64,000 nt of DNA from the NCBI RefSeq assembly GCF_014697375.1, contig NZ_JACJRS010000010.1, positions 1 to 64,000 on the forward strand. The letters run 5' to 3'. Below, piece by piece: positions 7,972 through 17,233 of this stretch. The translations under genes and the position numbers were made by a program. Numbering within the stretch: the stretch's first letter is position 1; each line of letters opens with the position of its first letter. The notes under the pieces are model-generated. The model did not search any database, had not been told where the DNA came from, and saw nothing but the letters and a program-made list of their open reading frames with translations. The DNA is from Phormidium sp. FACHB-1136 (GTDB lineage Bacteria; Cyanobacteriota; Cyanobacteriia; Phormidesmidales; Phormidesmidaceae).

Positions 7972-10900
7972 TTAAGCGTTGGCCGATCCGAGGAGCGCCT
8001 GGATAAGGTCGAGCAGTTCCCGTAGGCGCACGGGTTTGCTGAGGTAGTCCGTTGCTCCGGCCTGGAGGCAGCGCTCCCGATCTCCCTCCATGGCTAGGGC
8101 GGTGAGGGCAATGATGGGCAGTTGGGCTAGGGCTGGGTGGTGGCGAATTTTTTGAATCGCTGTAATGCCGTCCATCTCCGGCATTTGGATATCCATCAGC
8201 ACAATATCGGGGGGATTCGCCAAGACCGCATCTACGGCCTCTTGGCCATTGCTTGCCGTTTGCAGCCGATAGCCCTTGGCCGCTAGGTAGCTACTGATCG
8301 TCAGAATGTTCGCTTCGTTGTCTTCCGCCAGCAAAACCAGCGGAGCCGATGCGGTGGGGGGAGCAGAGGAGGACGTCATAGGTGTAACCACATCTGAAGG
8401 GGAGGAGGAATAGGAGGGATGAATCAGGGGCAGATCGAGGGTGAAACAACTGCCTACCCCCACGCTACTCACCAGGGACACCGTGCCACCATGGAGTTCC
8501 ACAATGCGCTTGACCAGGGCCAGCCCCAGCCCTGTGCCTGTATATTGGCGATTGAGGGCACTATCAATTTGCACGAAGGGCTTAAATAGGCGGGATTGGT
8601 CGGCCTCGGCAATGCCAATGCCGTTGTCGCGAATCGCCAGATGCAGCCACTGATTCGTCGAAGACAGCGCGGCGGTGAGGGTGATTTCACCGCCCTCTGG
8701 GGTAAACTTCACAGCATTGTTGAGCAGGTTAATCAGCACCTGGCGCATCCGGCGTTCATCCAGCCATAGGATGGGCAGATGGGGGGCAATATCGGTGTTA
8801 ACCTGGATTCGCTTTTTGACCGCCTGGGAGTGAATAAAGGCCAAACTGGCCGCACAAAGCTGGGACACGTCAGTGGGCTGAGGGTCTAGGGTAATTTGCC
8901 CCGCCTCAATTTTGGCCACGTCCAGAATGTCGTTGATCAAGGATAGCAGGTGGTTGCCGCTGTGTTCGATGGTGTGGAGGGCGCGATGCTGGGCCGCAGT
9001 CACGGGGCCAAAGGTTTCGTCCTCCATGCCCTCGGTCATGCCCAAAATAGCGTTGAGGGGGGTTCGCAGTTCGTGGCTCATGGTGGCCAGAAATTCGTCC
9101 TTGAGGCGGGTGGCGCGGGCCAGTTCTTGGTTCGAGAGGGCCAACTGCTGATTGCGTTCGCTGAGTTGATCCTGGGCCTGCTGCCGTTCCGCCAGTTCCC
9201 GCTGGAGTTGTTCAAACAGGCTGGCTTGGTAAATGGCAATCGCCAACTGATTTGCCAAGTGCTGGGCCAGGGCCACGTCCGCCTCACTCCACTGGCGGGG
9301 GCCATCGCACTGATGCACACAGAGCAAACCCCACAGCCTTGCCCCAGCCAGCAACGGTACCACCAGGCTAGCCTGTACCTGAAACTGGGCTAGCACCGAA
9401 TGTTCGCCCGCGTCTAGGGCCAACAGATCGGGGACGCTAACGTAGGGATGGCCCTGGTAGAGGGGCTGGTAGGCGGCTCTCTGGCCATAGTCGGGCACGG
9501 GCACCGCCAAAATGGACGGCAGATTCTCCCCCACCGATTCCGCCACAAATTGCCCGGTTGGGCGATCACCCTGGTCATCAAACTGAAAAATGCCCACCCG
9601 GTCCGCCCCTAGCACCTGGCGAATGTCAGGACAGGCGGTATCAAAAATGGTTTGCAGGTCGAGGGACTGCCGAATCCGCTGGGTAATTTCCCGCAGCACC
9701 TTCTCCTGCTCCGCTCGCTGGCGTTCCTGCTGTTCCGCCCACACTCGGTCGGTAATATCCCTGGCGGCGGCGTAGATAAACGTTCCCCTGGGGGCCGACC
9801 GCCACTCAATCCAGCGGTATTGCCCATCCCGGCAACGATAGCGGTTGACGAAATTCAGCACCACACCGCCCTGATCTAGGCGACTCATCTCTTGCAGGGT
9901 ACTCTCTAGGTCGTCGGGGTGAATAAAGTCTAAGAATTGCTGGCCCTCCAATTCCGCTAGGGGATAGCCCAGCACCGTCTCCCACTGCTGATTGAGGCGC
10001 ACAAACCGACCGTCGAGGCTGGCAATGCAGAGCAAATCTAGGGCGACGGAAAAGAACCGATCCAACTCCTCGGTTTTCGCCGCCAGGGAGGTTTCCATCT
10101 GCTTACGGTCGGTGATGTCCGTCAGCATCAGAGTCATCCCCGTGTGGGTGCCCGCCCCGTCCACCATGGGGCTCACGGAGGCCAACATAATGCGCCGGGT
10201 GCCGTCCTGGCTGCGTAGGGGCAGTTCATACTGGCCTCCCTGCCCCTGCCGATGGTGTTGAAAATGGGCCTCCAGGGCAGGGCGATCCACCGTGTCTACA
10301 AACTGAAATAGCGACTGCCCTACCATGGCCCCTGGGTCAATGCCTAGGCTTTGGGCGAGGGCCAGGTTCCCCATGAGGGTATAGCCCTGGGCATCGATCA
10401 CCCAAATACCCTCGCTGGCGGTGTCTACAATCTGGCGATACTGAGCCTCGCTGTGGCGCAGGGCTTGCTCCATGGCCTTGCGTTCGCGGATATCTCGGAA
10501 AATACCCTGAATAATCGGTCGATCCGGCAGGGAAATCACCGAGGCACTAATGTCCACGGGCACCACCTGGCCATCCCGCCGCCGAAAGTTCACATCTAGC
10601 ACCTGGCAAACTTGCTGATTGGCCAACTGCTCAAAGGCGGCGATCACCCTGGGCAAGTCCTCCGGGGGATGGAGTTGGGTAAAGTGCATCGCGGAGAGTT
10701 CCGCCATGGTGTAACCCAGCAATTTTTCCGCCTGACGGTTCACCTCCAGAATGTGCCCCTCTAGGTCGGCGATCATAATCGCGTCACTAGCTCGATCCAT
10801 CAATGCCTGGTAGCGGGTTTCGCGATCTTGAAGTATGGCAACGCGATCCCCAGGGCCAGCCTCCAAGGCAGACTGGGCCAAGGCAGACACCACCTCTGCC

Positions 10901-11319
10901 ACGCTTTCAGCCACCACCAGGCCCACCAGACAATCCTGATCATCCACCACGGGCACAGGAAAGCCTTGGGTTAAGACGGTGGCCATCTCCGGCCAATCGG
11001 GCAATGCCGATGCTCGCCACACCGTCGCCGCTGGGGTCATGACCTGCTGCACCAAGACGTGATCCAAGGTCAACCCCTGGGCCAACCAGCACACCACATC
11101 CACCGCCCGCAGCATTCCCAGCACTCGCCCCTCGGCATCCACCACCACCGTACTAGCCCGCACCGACGGATGCAGGCTGTCCATCAATCCTGTTCCCAAG
11201 TCGCCCATCTGGGCTATCGCCACGGTAGCCGGAGTACTGGGGGCAACGGTTAACGGTGTAGGAACAATGGCCATGGCCCTTGGCAGAGATAGAGAATGGT
11301 TAAGCATGGGCATTGCCAA
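7972..11319 (-). CDS. Hybrid sensor histidine kinase (CBS-PAS-PAS-PAS-GAF-HisKA-HATPase-REC)
   Basis: 1115 residues, apparently cytoplasmic. Order: a CBS-type pair (about 20-145), PAS domains near 165-285, 285-405 and 410-535, a GAF domain (DLQTIFDTACPDIRQVLGADRVG onward), a coiled linker, HisKA with phospho-acceptor His749 in MSHELRTP, HATPase with N box NLLNNAVKF, DNGIGIAEAD and GTGLGLALV, then a receiver domain with Asp1043 in LMDIQMPEMDG and Lys in LSKPV. It should phosphorylate itself and pass phosphate to its own receiver. GAF..DRVGIFQFD resembles bilin/GAF domains, but I see no chromophore Cys. The CBS pair suggests nucleotide sensing. No partner regulator is adjacent. Confidence 0.92.
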   Translation of the reverse strand: MAMPMLNHSLSLPRAMAIVPTPLTVAPSTPATVAIAQMGDLGTGLMDSLHPSVRASTVVVDAEGRVLGMLRAVDVVCWLAQGLTLDHVLVQQVMTPAATVWRASALPDWPEMATVLTQGFPVPVVDDQDCLVGLVVAESVAEVVSALAQSALEAGPGDRVAILQDRETRYQALMDRASDAIMIADLEGHILEVNRQAEKLLGYTMAELSAMHFTQLHPPEDLPRVIAAFEQLANQQVCQVLDVNFRRRDGQVVPVDISASVISLPDRPIIQGIFRDIRERKAMEQALRHSEAQYRQIVDTASEGIWVIDAQGYTLMGNLALAQSLGIDPGAMVGQSLFQFVDTVDRPALEAHFQHHRQGQGGQYELPLRSQDGTRRIMLASVSPMVDGAGTHTGMTLMLTDITDRKQMETSLAAKTEELDRFFSVALDLLCIASLDGRFVRLNQQWETVLGYPLAELEGQQFLDFIHPDDLESTLQEMSRLDQGGVVLNFVNRYRCRDGQYRWIEWRSAPRGTFIYAAARDITDRVWAEQQERQRAEQEKVLREITQRIRQSLDLQTIFDTACPDIRQVLGADRVGIFQFDDQGDRPTGQFVAESVGENLPSILAVPVPDYGQRAAYQPLYQGHPYVSVPDLLALDAGEHSVLAQFQVQASLVVPLLAGARLWGLLCVHQCDGPRQWSEADVALAQHLANQLAIAIYQASLFEQLQRELAERQQAQDQLSERNQQLALSNQELARATRLKDEFLATMSHELRTPLNAILGMTEGMEDETFGPVTAAQHRALHTIEHSGNHLLSLINDILDVAKIEAGQITLDPQPTDVSQLCAASLAFIHSQAVKKRIQVNTDIAPHLPILWLDERRMRQVLINLLNNAVKFTPEGGEITLTAALSSTNQWLHLAIRDNGIGIAEADQSRLFKPFVQIDSALNRQYTGTGLGLALVKRIVELHGGTVSLVSSVGVGSCFTLDLPLIHPSYSSSPSDVVTPMTSSSAPPTASAPLVLLAEDNEANILTISSYLAAKGYRLQTASNGQEAVDAVLANPPDIVLMDIQMPEMDGITAIQKIRHHPALAQLPIIALTALAMEGDRERCLQAGATDYLSKPVRLRELLDLIQALLGSANA

Positions 11320-11709
11320 TGAAGTGCCACCGATGGGTTCACTCAGAAGGTCACCCTGAGGAAGATATCTCTAGTTTTCACGAAAGACCGCCGAAACAAA
11401 ACAGCGCTATCTCGGTACTTTGCAAGACTTCATAGACCCAGGGCTATCGTAGGAATACAGCCTAGCCTAGCCCCGGAATTCTGTAACGGCACGGCCCCGG
11501 TAATGGGGCCGCTCGGATGGACTCAAGGCTTGGCCAGTCAGGGGTTCTAGCCCATCGCCCTAGGCCATTCCAAAGGCACGGTGGGCCTGCGACATCCGGC
11601 GATCCGGCGGGGCTTCTCTGAAGAACTGTTACACTTCCTCAACAATTGGTATTACTGTCTAGGGTTGCGATGATAGGATTCCCAACAAACGGTTGAGAGA
11701 TAGGAATTC
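11320..11709. other. Divergent intergenic region upstream of psaD
   Basis: 390 bases without a gene. It must hold the psaD promoter and the start region of the kinase gene. One clear hairpin, GGCCCC-GGTAAT-GGGGCC (11493-11510), has no T-run. TAGGA lies six bases before the psaD ATG. I cannot assign -35/-10 boxes with confidence. Confidence 0.5.
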
Positions 11710-12138
11710 ATGACTGAAACGCTTACAGGTCAAACACCTATTTTCGGGGGCAGCACCGGCGGCCTTCTGACCAAAGCCCAGGTGGAAGAAAAATACGCCA
11801 TCACCTGGACGAGTTCTAAGAAGCAGGTTTTTGAAATGCCCACGGGGGGCGCGGCCATGATGAACGAAGGGGACAACCTTCTGTATCTGGCCCGCAAAGA
11901 GCAGTGCCTCGCCCTCGGCACCCAGCTCCGCACCAAGTTCAAGCCCAAAATTGAAAATTACAAAATTTACCGCATCTATCCCAGCGGTGAAACCCAGTAT
12001 CTGCACCCCGCCGATGGCGTCTTCCCTGAGAAGGTGAACGAAGGCCGTACCGCCGTGGGCAGCGTGGCTCGCAATATCGGTTCCAACCCCGATCCCGCCA
12101 CCGTCAAATTCAGCGGCAAGGCTCCCTACGAAGTCTAG
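11710..12138 (+). CDS. psaD: Photosystem I subunit II (PsaD)
   Basis: 142 residues, full length for cyanobacterial PsaD ([56 protein letters not shown]). It is a stromal extrinsic subunit that docks ferredoxin on photosystem I and stabilises PsaC. It has its own terminator before trpE, so the two genes can be expressed separately. The same psaD-trpE order is known from Synechocystis. High-light repression of psaD is known in other cyanobacteria, but no element for it is recognised here. Confidence 0.98.
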   Translation: MTETLTGQTPIFGGSTGGLLTKAQVEEKYAITWTSSKKQVFEMPTGGAAMMNEGDNLLYLARKEQCLALGTQLRTKFKPKIENYKIYRIYPSGETQYLHPADGVFPEKVNEGRTAVGSVARNIGSNPDPATVKFSGKAPYEV

Positions 12139-12231
12139 GCCAGCCCGTTTGCCCAGGACTTTGCTTTCGCGGTAACGTTCTACTCCTTTTGGTTGTTCTC
12201 TCTGTTGCAAACATCTATATCCTGATACCTG

Positions 12232-12257
12232 GGGCATGGCAACGCTATGCCCTTTTT
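12232..12257 (+). terminator. Intrinsic terminator after psaD
   Basis: GGGCATGGC pairs with GCTATGCCC (one G-T) across a short AAC loop and is followed by TTTTT. It lies 94 bases after the psaD stop and 28 before trpE. Confidence 0.75.
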
Positions 12258-12284
12258 ACTTTTCTCGGTCTGTAGAAGAATTCC

Positions 12285-13826
12285 ATGATTTCCCCGTCCT
12301 TTCAGCAGTTCCAAGCCTACGCCAGCCAGGGTAATTTTGTTCCGGTCTACCAAGAATGGGTGGCGGATTTGGACACCCCCGTTTCGGCCTGGTATAAGGT
12401 CTGCGCGGGGCAACCCTACAGCTTTTTGCTGGAGTCGGTGGAGGGGGGCGAAACCCTGGGCCGCTATAGTTTCCTCGGCTGTGACCCACTGTGGGTGATG
12501 GAAAGCCGGGATGAAGTCTCCACCCAAACCCACCGGGACGGCACCGTGAACCGCTTTGAGGGTAACCCCTTCGAGATTTTGGCAGATTGCCTCGCCCCCT
12601 TCCATCCGGTAAAAATTCCAGACTTACCGTCGGGGATTGGCGGCCTGTTTGGCTTTTGGGGCTATGAGTTAATCCGCTGGATTGAACCCACCGTCCCCAT
12701 CCATCCCGCCACGGAAGGCGACCTACCCGATGGCCTGTGGATGCAGGTGGATAGTCTGCTGATTTTCGACCAAGTGCAGCGCAAGGTCTGGGCCATCGCC
12801 TACGCCGACCTGCGCGATCCCAATCGAGATTTGCAAGAAGCCTACGAGGAAGCCTGTGGTCGGGTGCGCCAGTTGGTAGATAAACTCACCCTGCCCCTCT
12901 CCGAACAGCAGGGACGCTTACCGTGGGCACCACCGGGGCATCAGACTGGGGAACCCCTAGCCTTCACCAGCAACCGCACCCCGGAGGAATTCTGTGCCTG
13001 TGTGGATCGGGCCAAGGCGCATATCCAGGCCGGGGACATTTTCCAGGTCGTCATCTCCCAGCGGCTTTCCACCGAATACAGCGGCGCACCCTTCGACCTG
13101 TACCGCTCCCTGCGGCAGATCAACCCCTCCCCCTACATGGCCTACTTCAATTTCCAGGACTGGCAGATCATCGGATCCAGCCCGGAGGTGATGGTAAAAG
13201 CCACCCTAGCCGACGGGCCAGAGTCTCCCCGTATCGCCACCGTGCGCCCCATTGCCGGAACCCGCCCCAGGGGCAAAACCGCCGCCGAAGACAAAGCCTA
13301 CGAAACCGACCTGCTGGCTGATCCCAAGGAAATTGCCGAACACGTCATGCTGGTGGATTTGGGCCGCAACGACCTAGGCCGGGTCTGCGCCAGCGGCACC
13401 GTGCGGGTGGATGAACTGATGGTGGTAGAGCGCTACTCCCACGTCATGCACATCGTCAGCAATGTGGTGGGGGAGCTGGAACCCAGCAAAACCGCCTGGG
13501 ACTTGCTGAAAGCCTGTTTCCCAGCGGGTACCGTCAGCGGTGCGCCCAAAATTCGTGCCATGCAGATCATCCACGACCTCGAACCCTGCCGCCGTGGCCC
13601 CTACTCCGGCGTCTACGGCTACTACGACTTCGAGGGCCAGCTCAATACCGCCATCACTATCCGCACCATGATTGTGCAGGCCAAGCCCGATGGTGGCCAC
13701 ACCGTCAGCGTCCAGGCTGGGGCGGGTCTGGTGGCCGATTCCGTGCCCCAAAGCGAGTACCAAGAAACCCTCAACAAAGCCCGTGGAATGCTAGAAGCCA
13801 TCCGCTGCCTGCAAACGCCCCAATGA
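12285..13826 (+). CDS. trpE: Anthranilate synthase component I
   Basis: 513 residues. Converts chorismate and glutamine-derived ammonia to anthranilate, the first committed step of tryptophan synthesis, with a TrpG glutaminase that is not in this window. The N-terminal domain holds the tryptophan-feedback LLES element (SFLLESVEGGE). The C-terminal chorismate-binding domain (about 225-505) shows FQVVISQRLS, RPIAGTRPRG, ELLADPKE-like DLLADPKEIAEHVMLVDLGRND, TVSGAPKIRAM and YSGVYGYYD. ATG 12285 fits the family N-terminus. No leader peptide or trp attenuator is visible. The gene is monocistronic, as is common in cyanobacteria. Confidence 0.97.
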   Translation: MISPSFQQFQAYASQGNFVPVYQEWVADLDTPVSAWYKVCAGQPYSFLLESVEGGETLGRYSFLGCDPLWVMESRDEVSTQTHRDGTVNRFEGNPFEILADCLAPFHPVKIPDLPSGIGGLFGFWGYELIRWIEPTVPIHPATEGDLPDGLWMQVDSLLIFDQVQRKVWAIAYADLRDPNRDLQEAYEEACGRVRQLVDKLTLPLSEQQGRLPWAPPGHQTGEPLAFTSNRTPEEFCACVDRAKAHIQAGDIFQVVISQRLSTEYSGAPFDLYRSLRQINPSPYMAYFNFQDWQIIGSSPEVMVKATLADGPESPRIATVRPIAGTRPRGKTAAEDKAYETDLLADPKEIAEHVMLVDLGRNDLGRVCASGTVRVDELMVVERYSHVMHIVSNVVGELEPSKTAWDLLKACFPAGTVSGAPKIRAMQIIHDLEPCRRGPYSGVYGYYDFEGQLNTAITIRTMIVQAKPDGGHTVSVQAGAGLVADSVPQSEYQETLNKARGMLEAIRCLQTPQ

Positions 13827-13862
13827 TGATCGGCCCCCCAGCCTCCCACCGCCCAACAACAA

Positions 13863-13918
13863 GGGCGAGGTCTCCTCGCCCGCTGATACCGGGGGTAAGC
13901 AGGCCGGATTTAGGATCA
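13863..13918. repeat. Dispersed palindromic repeat, long copy A
   Basis: Begins with the perfect stem GGGCGAGG-TCT-CCTCGCCC and continues for about 37 more bases (CGCTGATACCGGGGG..GCCGGATTTA). The whole 56 bases match copy B at 17089-17144 with about eight differences. The 368-base gap 13827-14194 between trpE and the convergent DALR-like gene holds this repeat, an AT-rich tandem repeat and a terminator. Confidence 0.85.
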
Positions 13919-13940
13919 GGCCATCAGGGGGATGGCGGGG

Positions 13941-13994
13941 AAAATATTTAAAACAAGGAAGAAAATATTTAAAACAAGGAATATTTAAAACAAA
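13941..13994. repeat. AT-rich tandem repeat (ATATTTAAAACAAGG, three units)
   Basis: AATATTTAAAACAA occurs three times in 54 bases, twice with a following GG. On the minus strand its TTTTGTTTTAAATATT forms the U-rich tail of the neighbouring terminator. Confidence 0.8.
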
Positions 13995-14034
13995 AGAGAT
14001 GCCGACGACTGGCCGTGTTTCGTCTCGGCATCTC
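13986..14034 (-). terminator. Intrinsic terminator for the minus-strand GerMN/DALR genes
   Basis: GAGATGCCGA (13996-14005) pairs with TCGGCATCTC (14025-14034). Read on the minus strand the stem is followed by TTTTGTTTT. It ends the minus-strand unit whose last stop is at 14195. Confidence 0.75.
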
Positions 14035-14194
14035 CTCTGGTTCGCTCCTCACACGCTCATTATTATAGTTAAGGTTTTTAGAGATGTCATCCTCATAGCA
14101 GCAATTTATGACTAGGATTTCTTATAGCCTTAGCTCAACTTAAGGGAATAGGGTAATCAATAGATGGCCACCGTCCATGGCCATAACCGCGAAC

Positions 14195-15259
14195 CTAAAG
14201 CTGGGTGGGGGCTGTGGCCTGGAGCCAGCCCTGGAGCAGGTGGGCCAATCCTTGGGAAACTCCTTGCAATAGCAACACCGTCGCAGGCTCCCCAGACTGG
14301 CCCACGATGTCCCGCAGCCATAGGTCAGCCGCTTCACAGAGGTGATATCCCTTGATAAATCCCTGGTTGAGGATCTGGGGTGGCAAAGGGTTTTCGGTCG
14401 TTAGGGACGGCTGAACCAGATCATCCAGGGCCAGGTGATCCACCAGGGCGATTATGGCGCGTAACAGTTGCAAACCAGAGGGAGAACTGGGGGCCAGGGC
14501 CGTGAGCCCGTTGGCTAGGTCTACGGGGGGGGTGGGAAAATTGGGGGACAGGGGTAGGGGCCACAGAGGGGAACGCTGGGCCAACTGGTGACAGCGCATG
14601 TGGGTATATTGCAGCAGCGCCAGGGGAGACAGGTGTAGGACTTCCGCGAGGGGAGCTTGCTTTTGGGGAAAGGGAATCGGGGCTGAGTCCGTGGGGTTGG
14701 GCGGCGGTGGGCAGGTGTGGGTAAAGGCCCAAAGCCATGCTCCTAGAGCGAGGGCGGTGGGGCGCAACACAATTTGCCCGCTGGGGAGTGCCTGGGCGGT
14801 GGTGTGGGCACTCAGATAAATTTTCCAGTCGGCCCACAGAGGCACTGGGTTGAGGGAATCTGGGTTGGGGAAATCTGGGTTGCCTCTCCCCAGTGTGATC
14901 GGGTCGGGAGACCCGGCCCCTAGTTTTTTGGGGAGGGTAGCCTGGGAGAGATCCACCCACTGGGCCACTAGGGTGGTGGTAAGGGCATCTGGGATCGCTC
15001 CTGACTTCGTATTGGGATGGTTGGTGCTGGGGTGGGCGGTGCTGGGGCGATAGAGGTAGGCAATATCCTGCCGATCTCGACTAAAGCGAAGCTGGGGTAA
15101 TGAATCGCCAAGATTGGTTGCGTGGGGCCACCCGTGATGCCTACAGCCCAAAGTAGCCCTAGCCACCACAGGAGCCAGGGCTTGGGCCAAACACCCTTGC
15201 AGGGAGAGGGCGGACGGGATCTCTGCCAAAACAGAACCGAATGCGGAACTAGAAGCCAA
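14195..15259 (-). CDS. DALR anticodon-binding-like domain protein
   Basis: 354 residues, weakly recognised. The C-terminal part (LQYTHMRCHQLAQ about residues 210-222, LLRAIIALVDHL, GYHLCEAADLWLRDI) resembles the helical DALR domain that ends arginyl-tRNA synthetases (VQYAHARIxSIL). No catalytic synthetase domain is present. The middle is proline-rich and poorly ordered. Its start overlaps the stop of the upstream GerMN gene by 11 bases, so the two are probably co-translated. The function is unknown: it may bind tRNA, or the resemblance may be only to a helical bundle. Confidence 0.6.
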   Translation of the reverse strand: MASSSAFGSVLAEIPSALSLQGCLAQALAPVVARATLGCRHHGWPHATNLGDSLPQLRFSRDRQDIAYLYRPSTAHPSTNHPNTKSGAIPDALTTTLVAQWVDLSQATLPKKLGAGSPDPITLGRGNPDFPNPDSLNPVPLWADWKIYLSAHTTAQALPSGQIVLRPTALALGAWLWAFTHTCPPPPNPTDSAPIPFPQKQAPLAEVLHLSPLALLQYTHMRCHQLAQRSPLWPLPLSPNFPTPPVDLANGLTALAPSSPSGLQLLRAIIALVDHLALDDLVQPSLTTENPLPPQILNQGFIKGYHLCEAADLWLRDIVGQSGEPATVLLLQGVSQGLAHLLQGWLQATAPTQL

Positions 15260-15944
15260 AGCCTTGGTTAAAGTCGGCGCGGGTCATGGGTTGGCTCACC
15301 TCTAGTCCTTCGCCACCCAGGAGAGTGAGGGGTTGGCCATCCACCGAAATCCACACTGGAGCGTTGGGGTCGAAGGCGGTGGCGGTGTAGATCACTTGGC
15401 CAAGGCGTCCGGTCATGGCGGCGCTGCCCCCGCCGCTGGTAAAGTCGGCAGAAAGATCGACGTGGATGCCGTCGTCCTCCACTGTGGCGGCCAGCAGTTG
15501 GGTTTGTTCGGGAATGGTGGTGAAGGCGTCTGGGTCGGCGTCGCCCGGACTGGTGAGCAGGGCATCAAAGGCGGCTTTGACCTGGGCATCGGGGGAGGCA
15601 TCGCCCGCCACAGTAATGGCTGTGGGCACCAGTTGGAGTTGCCCATCTTGATCCTTCAGCCAAAAGATTTGCCCCGTTTTTTCATCGGCGGGAACGGGGG
15701 CCGTCGGGTCGCCCTGGGATACGTCAGGCACCGTAGGATCGGTGGCGGGTTCCGTTTGCGGTGGCAGGGTTTGATCGGTCTGGCCAGGGGTAACCTCTAG
15801 GGGCGGGAACTCGGCCACGGGAGGCACCGGATTGAGGGTGCGCCACGTCAACCAGGCCACCGACCCCCCAGACGCCAGCACTAAGGTTGCCAGCCCCGCC
15901 GCCAGACCCAGGGGAATACGACGCAACTTATCTTTATAGTCCAT
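15249..15944 (-). CDS. GerMN-domain membrane-anchored protein
   Basis: 231 residues: one N-terminal membrane helix (about 12-33), a Pro/Thr/Asp-rich linker, then a GerMN (sporulation/spore-germination type) domain from about 90. Features are IFWLKDQDGQLQLVPTAI, VKAAFDALLTSP, TTIPEQTQLL, VDLSADFTSGGG and RLGQVIYTATAF. The domain faces the periplasm. In cyanobacteria such proteins are unrelated to sporulation and have no known role; a link to the cell wall is inference. It is the first gene of a two-gene unit with the overlapping DALR-like gene. Confidence 0.85.
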   Translation of the reverse strand: MDYKDKLRRIPLGLAAGLATLVLASGGSVAWLTWRTLNPVPPVAEFPPLEVTPGQTDQTLPPQTEPATDPTVPDVSQGDPTAPVPADEKTGQIFWLKDQDGQLQLVPTAITVAGDASPDAQVKAAFDALLTSPGDADPDAFTTIPEQTQLLAATVEDDGIHVDLSADFTSGGGSAAMTGRLGQVIYTATAFDPNAPVWISVDGQPLTLLGGEGLEVSQPMTRADFNQGFGF

Positions 15945-16041
15945 GGGGGCCTCCCAAACGAGATCACACTGTCAGGCTAGATCAAATTCGCCGCAATGAT
16001 GGCATAGATGGGACAGCTTCACCGCTGTCTATCGTTGCGAT

Positions 16042-16869
16042 CTACGGGGTCTGTTCTGGTGAGGTCTGCGGCTGTAAAAAGGGGGAATTGGGGTCGAGGC
16101 GGGCAAAGAGGGCGATATCCAGTTCGTTGTCTCGGACATTGAAGGCCAAAATGCGCGAGGTCAGCCCCCAGGCTTCGAGCCGCCGTAGGGAAAATTCCTG
16201 GCTGGCTCCCTCGGCGAAGGTCGTGACCAGTCCCGGTGGGGCTAATTCCCCTTCAATTTCTAACCGAGGCTGGATCAGTTCAAGCCGATGGCCGTTAACC
16301 ACCGCCACTCCCGTTTCTAAGACGATGGGAATGGTATCGGCCAGGACACGATCCTCCAAATCCACCATCAGCCGGAAGCGGTCGCCGTCTAGGAACTCTA
16401 GGGTGGGGTTGGCGAGGCCGTAGCGTTGCTGTTCCCGCGCTCCCACCTCTCCTGGCAGACTGAACTGAAGGGTATCTAGCCAGGTTTGCACCTGGGGCGA
16501 GGCCAAGAAAGCGTTGATATCGGTGGCCTGAAGTCGCAAGCGCAGGGCTGCTTGGGCCGGGGTATTGAGCTTGAGTTGCCCCCGTTGCAAAGCTCCCACA
16601 TCCACCGCTACGGGGTCGGTTTCGAGGTCAATAGCAGCAATGCGAAGGTCGGGCAGTTGGCGCGGATAAATGCCCCTGGCGGCTAGGCGAACCTGGTCAA
16701 TGCGTCCGTGGATGACCTGGTAGTTGGGCACATTGTCAATGCGCACCGAGAGATCATCCACCCCCGCCACCTGACGCCGCAGGGCATCGGCGGCGAGGGT
16801 ATCGAGCACCACCCCCGCCGGGGTCACAAGGGCCATGAGGGCACTGGCGATAATGGCAACAATCTCCAT
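16042..16869 (-). CDS. DUF2993 (LmeA-like) phospholipid-binding-type protein
   Basis: 275 residues. The N-terminal hydrophobic stretch acts as a signal or anchor (IVAIIASALMALVTPAGVVL). The body carries the DUF2993 pattern: VRIDNVPNYQVIHGRIDQVRLAARGIY, TDPVAVDV, LRLQATDINAFLASPQV, ATFAEG-like VTTFAEGASQEFSLRRL, and LAFNVRDNELDIALFARLD at the end. The mycobacterial relative LmeA binds phospholipid and assists mannan elongation, whereas the cyanobacterial paralogues are uncharacterised. The gene lies about 100 bases upstream of the GerMN gene in the same direction. Confidence 0.85.
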   Translation of the reverse strand: MEIVAIIASALMALVTPAGVVLDTLAADALRRQVAGVDDLSVRIDNVPNYQVIHGRIDQVRLAARGIYPRQLPDLRIAAIDLETDPVAVDVGALQRGQLKLNTPAQAALRLRLQATDINAFLASPQVQTWLDTLQFSLPGEVGAREQQRYGLANPTLEFLDGDRFRLMVDLEDRVLADTIPIVLETGVAVVNGHRLELIQPRLEIEGELAPPGLVTTFAEGASQEFSLRRLEAWGLTSRILAFNVRDNELDIALFARLDPNSPFLQPQTSPEQTP

Positions 16870-17233
16870 GGGTACCTCTCCCTTATCTACACCGTTGATG
16901 GGCAGCGTTATCTAGCAAATCCGTCTCAGGGCAAAACCATTGCCCATCGTTAGCCTAGGATGACAGATCTCCTAGCCAAGTCTACTGGTTCTTCCTCGGT
17001 GTAGACGAGCCACGGCCCCCGCTGTAGTTCTTTGAGTCCTCCCAAATCCGAGTTGGATAATCCCGATTCCTAGCCCAGTAAACCGTAGGGGCAAGGTCTC
17101 CTCGCCCGCTGGTACCGGGGGCAAACAAGCCGGATTTAGTATCACCGCTACCGTTTGTCGGGCGGAGAATCGGGATTTCCAATTCAGATTGAGGATCAGG
17201 CCAACACGTACCCATCGGCAGACATCGCCCCCC
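16870..17233. other. 364-base gene-free gap with repeat copy B
   Basis: It lies between the DUF2993 start and the M23 peptidase stop, both on the minus strand. It holds the second long copy of the GGGC(G/A)AGG-TCT-CCTCGCCC repeat (17089-17144) and presumably the DUF2993 promoter. Nothing else is recognised. Confidence 0.6.
17089..17144. repeat. Dispersed palindromic repeat, long copy B
   Basis: Matches copy A (13863-13918) over 56 bases including the stem, the CGCTGGTACCGGGGG block and GCCGGATTTA. The changes in the stem break one pair. Confidence 0.85.

Noticed and set aside
11659-12237. 192-codon frame opposite psaD
   Set aside because: Covers psaD exactly in antisense and has no recognisable domain.
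14046-14056. Yfr1 small RNA core (CTCCTCACAC)
   Set aside because: Similar to the conserved motif but without the flanking 3' hairpin and T-run that define Yfr1.
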